From positions 1 to 32,484 of the IMG/VR virus record IMGVR_UViG_3300022821_000073: a stretch of DNA of 32,484 nt, one strand, 5' to 3'. A program made the position numbers and the translations under genes. This DNA comes from a virus. The notes beneath the pieces are model-generated. The model was not told the origin of the DNA, did not search any database, and saw only the letters and a list, made by a program, of their open reading frames with translations. The first letter of the stretch is position 1. Every line of letters begins with the position of its first letter. Shown in pieces: positions 29,901 to 32,484 of the stretch.

Positions 29901-30167
29901 GAGCTGTGGAAACTAACTGGGTCAATGGTAAATGCCAAGATTACACTGCTTATGCAACTTCCTGCATATCAAGACTTAACAGACGAGGCACGTAAAAAAG
30001 CTATAGATACTATTGTGGGCAGGTCAAAAGATTACGGACGAGCCGCATACGTACTTAAGCTTACTGAAGGTCTGGATGGACAAGCTTTAACCGATAGGCT
30101 TTTAGAGCTAAAGGAAGGCAAATTGCTTACACGAGATGTGCTTCGGGCTTATCTACAGCTTAGATAA
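26982..30167 (+). CDS. Large internal virion protein, 1061 aa
   Basis: A long protein of ejection-protein type. The N-terminus is basic and Phe/Gly-rich (KPKKSFGGFFSQMKQEFSEQ). Much of the middle is helical and polar, and about residues 505-800 contain hydrophobic helices (AWKAGLLTGIKTQGLNIFSN, QIILPFARTPSAVVMQVLNY, GRGLTGTGVIAIGMELTK, LGPLGNLLLVGGHI) that could span or line a trans-envelope channel. A stretch at 234-275 (EVVYMTRTGGDNQSVSQTRA, then GAEEFG) weakly recalls an ADP-ribosyltransferase Y-R/S-x-S pattern. A TATAAT lies 4 nt before the ATG, too close to be a normal -10 for a full-length start. Confidence 0.65.
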   Translation: MGFFTDTKSTKAPVLQSRLPEGETINTNPFPKPKKSFGGFFSQMKQEFSEQAKPFNREEGKARSTLARETVKGIPQAFAELGQESLRASAGVGGFFSRALGGKPLTPTGTFQQELFGTDKPITLSSVGEDLGIPEGSKFAAPVGFALGTADLFSGGTASRVTRTVAKLKNSDEIVKFLKESVPALKSSQHTEALGRALKDVTDTGEIQKQIDSALSMVGPTTKGAARTAGTGEEVVYMTRTGGDNQSVSQTRAGAEEFGDNVEAVVVKSSDVRKTGFVDKDNAGIRNVQRSSIDNAAQATSEAERKFITSAKNVQPENTKLAGQYVPRSTDDLAIKAKNLIRSDPVAAERIAMNESGENAVAIASELMKKYADEAANTTDELQRLTLFDKSAEIANTIAPKLTELGRSIQAASILGRMTPEGQLRFASRQIQKFNEANPLKKIPELTGEDAKFISDEMRAINNMPDSTEKAMRFQKLQDRVTDLVPTPTMQKVITAWKAGLLTGIKTQGLNIFSNAFHGLSEIAKDVPAAVVDRAVSLFTGERKKVLTARKAFDGVKEGAVKGVRYFATGFDERNIGEKLDYTRVNFGNGPVGKAFNAYTGVVFRSLGAGDQVFYYAALSRSMMDQALAEGMNQGLKGKKLVENAYKLVEDPTEEMIRYGVADATTSVFQNKTVLGAVASKIQKSSSITQIILPFARTPSAVVMQVLNYSPIGIAKTIIENAGKGKFDQRMFSQGIGRGLTGTGVIAIGMELTKNNLIAEDFARGDERQQELDKAEGRTPNSIKVDGKWISPVALGPLGNLLLVGGHIQRGIDSDGSPTEAAGTAAVKIAKSFTEQTFLTGVKNFVDGVSNSESFATQYLSNLIASGVPTIVSDVARSTDSKERLSSGVVESVQKRIPGARQTLEPQVTTFGEERGLPTDPLSMMLNPLRPSNETATPVTKELRRLHEAGFKVSPTKVGKKKGYEVLSGEENTELWKLTGSMVNAKITLLMQLPAYQDLTDEARKKAIDTIVGRSKDYGRAAYVLKLTEGLDGQALTDRLLELKEGKLLTRDVLRAYLQLR

Positions 30168-30246
30168 TTCCCATTGAATACAGGATGTATACAATGACAG
30201 CAGTCCATGCAATGGCTTCACATAGTATTTTGTAAGTTTCTTTCAT
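30160..30246 (-). CDS. Membrane micro-peptide on the opposite strand, 28 aa
   Basis: A minus-strand frame of 28 codons: MKETYKILCEAIAWTAVIVY and ILYSMGII. It has one continuous hydrophobic segment (about 9-28) after a short charged N-terminus, quite unlike chance antisense sequence. It overlaps the end of the large virion gene by 8 nt and is the only credible minus-strand gene in the late arm. A possible lysis or inner-membrane factor, but there is no Shine-Dalgarno and no clear promoter, so the call is tentative. Confidence 0.4.
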   Translation of the reverse strand: MKETYKILCEAIAWTAVIVYILYSMGII

Positions 30247-30265
30247 ACAACCCAACATACATTAG

Positions 30266-30274
30266 TGTTATAAT
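30266..30274 (+). promoter_or_regulatory. Extended -10 promoter of the collagen-like fibre
   Basis: TGTTATAAT, giving a leader of about 16 nt to the ATG at 30297. Confidence 0.55.
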
Positions 30275-30296
30275 TAAAGCAAATAAACTTATCACC

Positions 30297-32484
30297 ATGG
30301 ATCCTCAAGAAAACCCAAATGACGGTACGGTAGGCGTAGAAGCGCTTATCAAAACTAACCTAGAAGGTAATGAAAAGCTTACTGAGGTAGCTGGTAATAC
30401 TGCCGCTTCAGCAATGAAGACAGACCAGATTAGTAAGAATCAAGAAGCACAAATCGTTCAGAGCCAGCAAAATACTGATACGCTAAAGGAGCCTTTAGAC
30501 CAGATAGCAAAGAACACTGAGCCTAAAGATGTGCAGAAAGTAGAAATTACTGGGCGACAGGAGGATGACTCTGACGAAGATTTTAATGAAAACGAAGCAG
30601 GCAAAGCCTTGTGGGGTATGTTGCGTGGACCTAAAGGAGTAAAAGGTGATTCTATAAAGGGTGATAAGGGTGATAAAGGGGACACCGGAGCCGACTCAGA
30701 AGTTGTAGGTCCCAAGGGAGACAAAGGTGACTCTGTAAAAGGTGATAAGGGAGACAAAGGTGATAAGGGAGATGCTGGTGCAGCATCTAAAGTAGCCGGA
30801 CCAAAAGGAGCTACTGGACCTAAGGGAGAAAAAGGGAAAGACGCTGACACAAAATCTCTTGTTAAGGAAACAGAAACTCTTGTACGAGAAAAGATTGGAG
30901 CTGAAGTAGGACAGCGCTTAGATACTAACCTCCAGTCAATCGAGCGACGTATCTCAGCTTCTAAGAGCTATGCGATGTCCGACCTTACGGATACACAAGC
31001 TGGTGCAACAGACCAAGTAATGGTTAAGCAAGCAGATGGATCATGGGCTCCTGCAAACCAGTCAGGAGGTTCATCTCTCCCAGACCAGTCAGGCAACAAC
31101 GGCAAGTTCTTATCAACTGACGGAACAGACGCTAGTTGGGAAACTGTTAGTGCTGGTTCTGTAGACGTAGTATCTAACGTAGCCACAGACAGAATTCTAG
31201 GACGAACCACAGCAGGTACAGGTGACTCAGAGCAACTTACAGCCAGTGAGGTGCGTACTTTAATAAACGTAGAGGATGACTCAGATAAAACAGACACAGC
31301 AAATGTAGAGGCAGCAGGTGCGCTAATGGATTCTGAACTATCCTCTATTGCTAACGTAAAAGGGTTAGACCAAGACGTATCTAACGGAGCTGCCCCTGTA
31401 TTAGACGGAACAAACTTTACAAACATTCCAGCAGGAACAGTGGACGTAGTTTCCAACGTAGCTACTGCAACAATCCTTGGTCGTGACACGGCAGGAGCAG
31501 GTAACTCAGAAGAGTTGTCAGCTAGTGCGGTGCGTACTTTAATAAATGTAGCAGACGGAGCCACCTCAAACACAGGAGCTTTAGCTGACCTAGACACTGT
31601 AGACACAGCTCAGATTGATGATGACGCAATTACTAATGCTAAAATTGCAGGAACAGGTACTCGTAACTCGTCTACGTTCTATCGTGGTGACGGTACGTTT
31701 GCAGCACCAGCAGGAGGCGGTGATGCTTTAGTAGCTAATCCGTTGTCACAGTTTGCAGCGACTACATCAGCCCAACTACGAGGTGTACTGTCAGACGAAA
31801 CAGGAACAGGTGCAGCAGTATTTGGCACTAGCCCAACACTAACTACTCCAGCACTAGGTACACCATCAGCACTTGTGGCAACTAACGCTACAGGCACAGC
31901 AGCAGGACTTACAGTAGGTGCTACTACAGGTGTAGAAGCAGGAGCAGACGTTACAGATGCTACTAACGTGTCAGCAGCAGGTGCCTTAATGGACTCAGAA
32001 GTTGATAACCTTTCACAAGTAAAAGCCTTTGACTCTACCGACTACGCCACGTCAGCACAAGGCTCAACAGCAGACTCAGCTCTACAGGACGTAGTAGACG
32101 ACACTTCCCCACAGCTAGGAGGAGATTTAGATGTAAATGGCAATAACATCACTAGTACAGCAGGACTAGATATTGCTATCGGAGCATCAGCAGGGAATGA
32201 CTTTACTATTGATACAAATAAATTTGTAGTTGAGGGAGACACAGGCAACGTCGGCATCGGGACGACAGTACCTGGCTCAAAACTTAGTGTAAACGGGGGC
32301 ATCTCGGCGGGAACGTATTCTGCTACAGCGGCTCCGTCAAATGGGATGATAATATCAGGCAACGTCGGCATCGGGACGACGGCACCAACCCAAACCCTCG
32401 ACATAGGAGCAGGAAGCATGGCACTCCTCACAACTACCAGTGCCACCTCGGGAATAATCTTCAAAGGAGCTGACCGATTCATCC
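30297..32484 (+). CDS. Collagen-like tail fibre (partial, right edge)
   Basis: An open frame of at least 729 codons with no stop before the window edge. Residues 1-105 are helical. About 111-182 are collagen-like Gly-X-Y triplets (GPKGVKGDSIKGDKGDKGDT and similar). A trimerising stretch follows, then two copies of a fibre module (about 289-327 and 382-419: VDVVSNVATxxILGRxTAG, then SEVRTLINV or SAVRTLINV). Near the end two GNVGIGTT repeats start at residues 650 and 688, of the kind that precede an intramolecular chaperone or knob in long fibres. It is likely the main receptor-binding fibre. Confidence 0.85.
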   Translation, partial: MDPQENPNDGTVGVEALIKTNLEGNEKLTEVAGNTAASAMKTDQISKNQEAQIVQSQQNTDTLKEPLDQIAKNTEPKDVQKVEITGRQEDDSDEDFNENEAGKALWGMLRGPKGVKGDSIKGDKGDKGDTGADSEVVGPKGDKGDSVKGDKGDKGDKGDAGAASKVAGPKGATGPKGEKGKDADTKSLVKETETLVREKIGAEVGQRLDTNLQSIERRISASKSYAMSDLTDTQAGATDQVMVKQADGSWAPANQSGGSSLPDQSGNNGKFLSTDGTDASWETVSAGSVDVVSNVATDRILGRTTAGTGDSEQLTASEVRTLINVEDDSDKTDTANVEAAGALMDSELSSIANVKGLDQDVSNGAAPVLDGTNFTNIPAGTVDVVSNVATATILGRDTAGAGNSEELSASAVRTLINVADGATSNTGALADLDTVDTAQIDDDAITNAKIAGTGTRNSSTFYRGDGTFAAPAGGGDALVANPLSQFAATTSAQLRGVLSDETGTGAAVFGTSPTLTTPALGTPSALVATNATGTAAGLTVGATTGVEAGADVTDATNVSAAGALMDSEVDNLSQVKAFDSTDYATSAQGSTADSALQDVVDDTSPQLGGDLDVNGNNITSTAGLDIAIGASAGNDFTIDTNKFVVEGDTGNVGIGTTVPGSKLSVNGGISAGTYSATAAPSNGMIISGNVGIGTTAPTQTLDIGAGSMALLTTTSATSGIIFKGADRFI
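32242..32380 (+). repeat. GNVGIGTT direct repeat, 25-nt identical units
   Basis: Two 25-nt stretches (32242-32266 and 32356-32380) are identical, 114 nt apart, each encoding GNVGIGTT. They use GC-ending codons (GGC, AAC, GTC, GGC, ATC, GGG, ACG) unlike the A/T-ending codons earlier in the gene, which points to a recombined tip module. Confidence 0.75.

Noticed and set aside
30968-31606. Long minus-strand frames opposite the collagen-like fibre
   Set aside because: They mirror the repetitive Ala/Thr/Gly codons of the fibre and show Ser/Val/Pro-rich shadow composition.
1-32484. CRISPR array, insertion sequence, integrase or attachment site
   Set aside because: No regularly spaced repeats of array length, no transposase or integrase motifs, and no direct repeats of att type were seen.

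Overview
The window is an incomplete piece of a tailed double-stranded DNA phage genome, probably a podovirus. No host genes and no tRNAs are visible. Two arms diverge from a promoter region near 14.57-14.71 kb. The left arm is almost wholly on the minus strand and carries early, replication and DNA-modification genes. The right arm is on the plus strand and carries packaging, head, tail and ejection genes. The host cannot be named. Shine-Dalgarno sites are sparse. Extended -10 promoters (TGnTATAAT type) recur, and at several genes they sit only 6-7 nt before the ATG, as expected for leaderless mRNA. Stops are standard (TAA, TAG and TGA all used).

Left arm, from the divergence point leftward: a block of small unknown proteins (14.57-12.99 kb) ends at a clear intrinsic terminator. 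Then come a structured noncoding stretch, a consensus promoter and a second block with two helix-turn-helix proteins. The replication operon (10.16-5.10 kb) encodes a primase with its zinc finger at the C-terminus, an AAA+ ATPase, a small unknown protein, a superfamily 2 helicase, a RecU-like nuclease, a zinc-ribbon mini-protein and a dNMP kinase. A lone plus-strand gene for a probable ssDNA-binding protein is inserted between this operon and the next, with its own promoter and a shared terminator. Further left are a DNA cytosine-5 methyltransferase whose 3' end has been invaded by an HNH endonuclease gene (an old methyltransferase tail survives downstream), a Dam-type methyltransferase, and a lambda-exonuclease-like recombination nuclease. 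A chain of micro-genes follows, then an R67-type (DfrB) dihydrofolate reductase homologue and a second SPPY-type methyltransferase cut by the window edge.

Right arm: small terminase, a 380-nt gap holding two adjacent perfect palindromes, a G6AG6 tract and a 7-bp tandem repeat, large terminase, portal, two small head-region genes, scaffold, major capsid protein, head-tail adaptor, tail nozzle-like protein, a 49-residue zinc protein with its own promoter, a glycine-rich tail fibre, two likely ejection proteins, and a long collagen-like tail fibre running off the right edge.

In outline, the early operons supply nucleotides (dNMP kinase, DHFR-like protein), replication and recombination machinery, and base methylation that may protect the DNA from restriction. 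The late arm packages the genome and builds the virion. The points most worth following up are the DfrB homologue, the methyltransferase/HNH arrangement, the permuted primase, and the leaderless-promoter signature.
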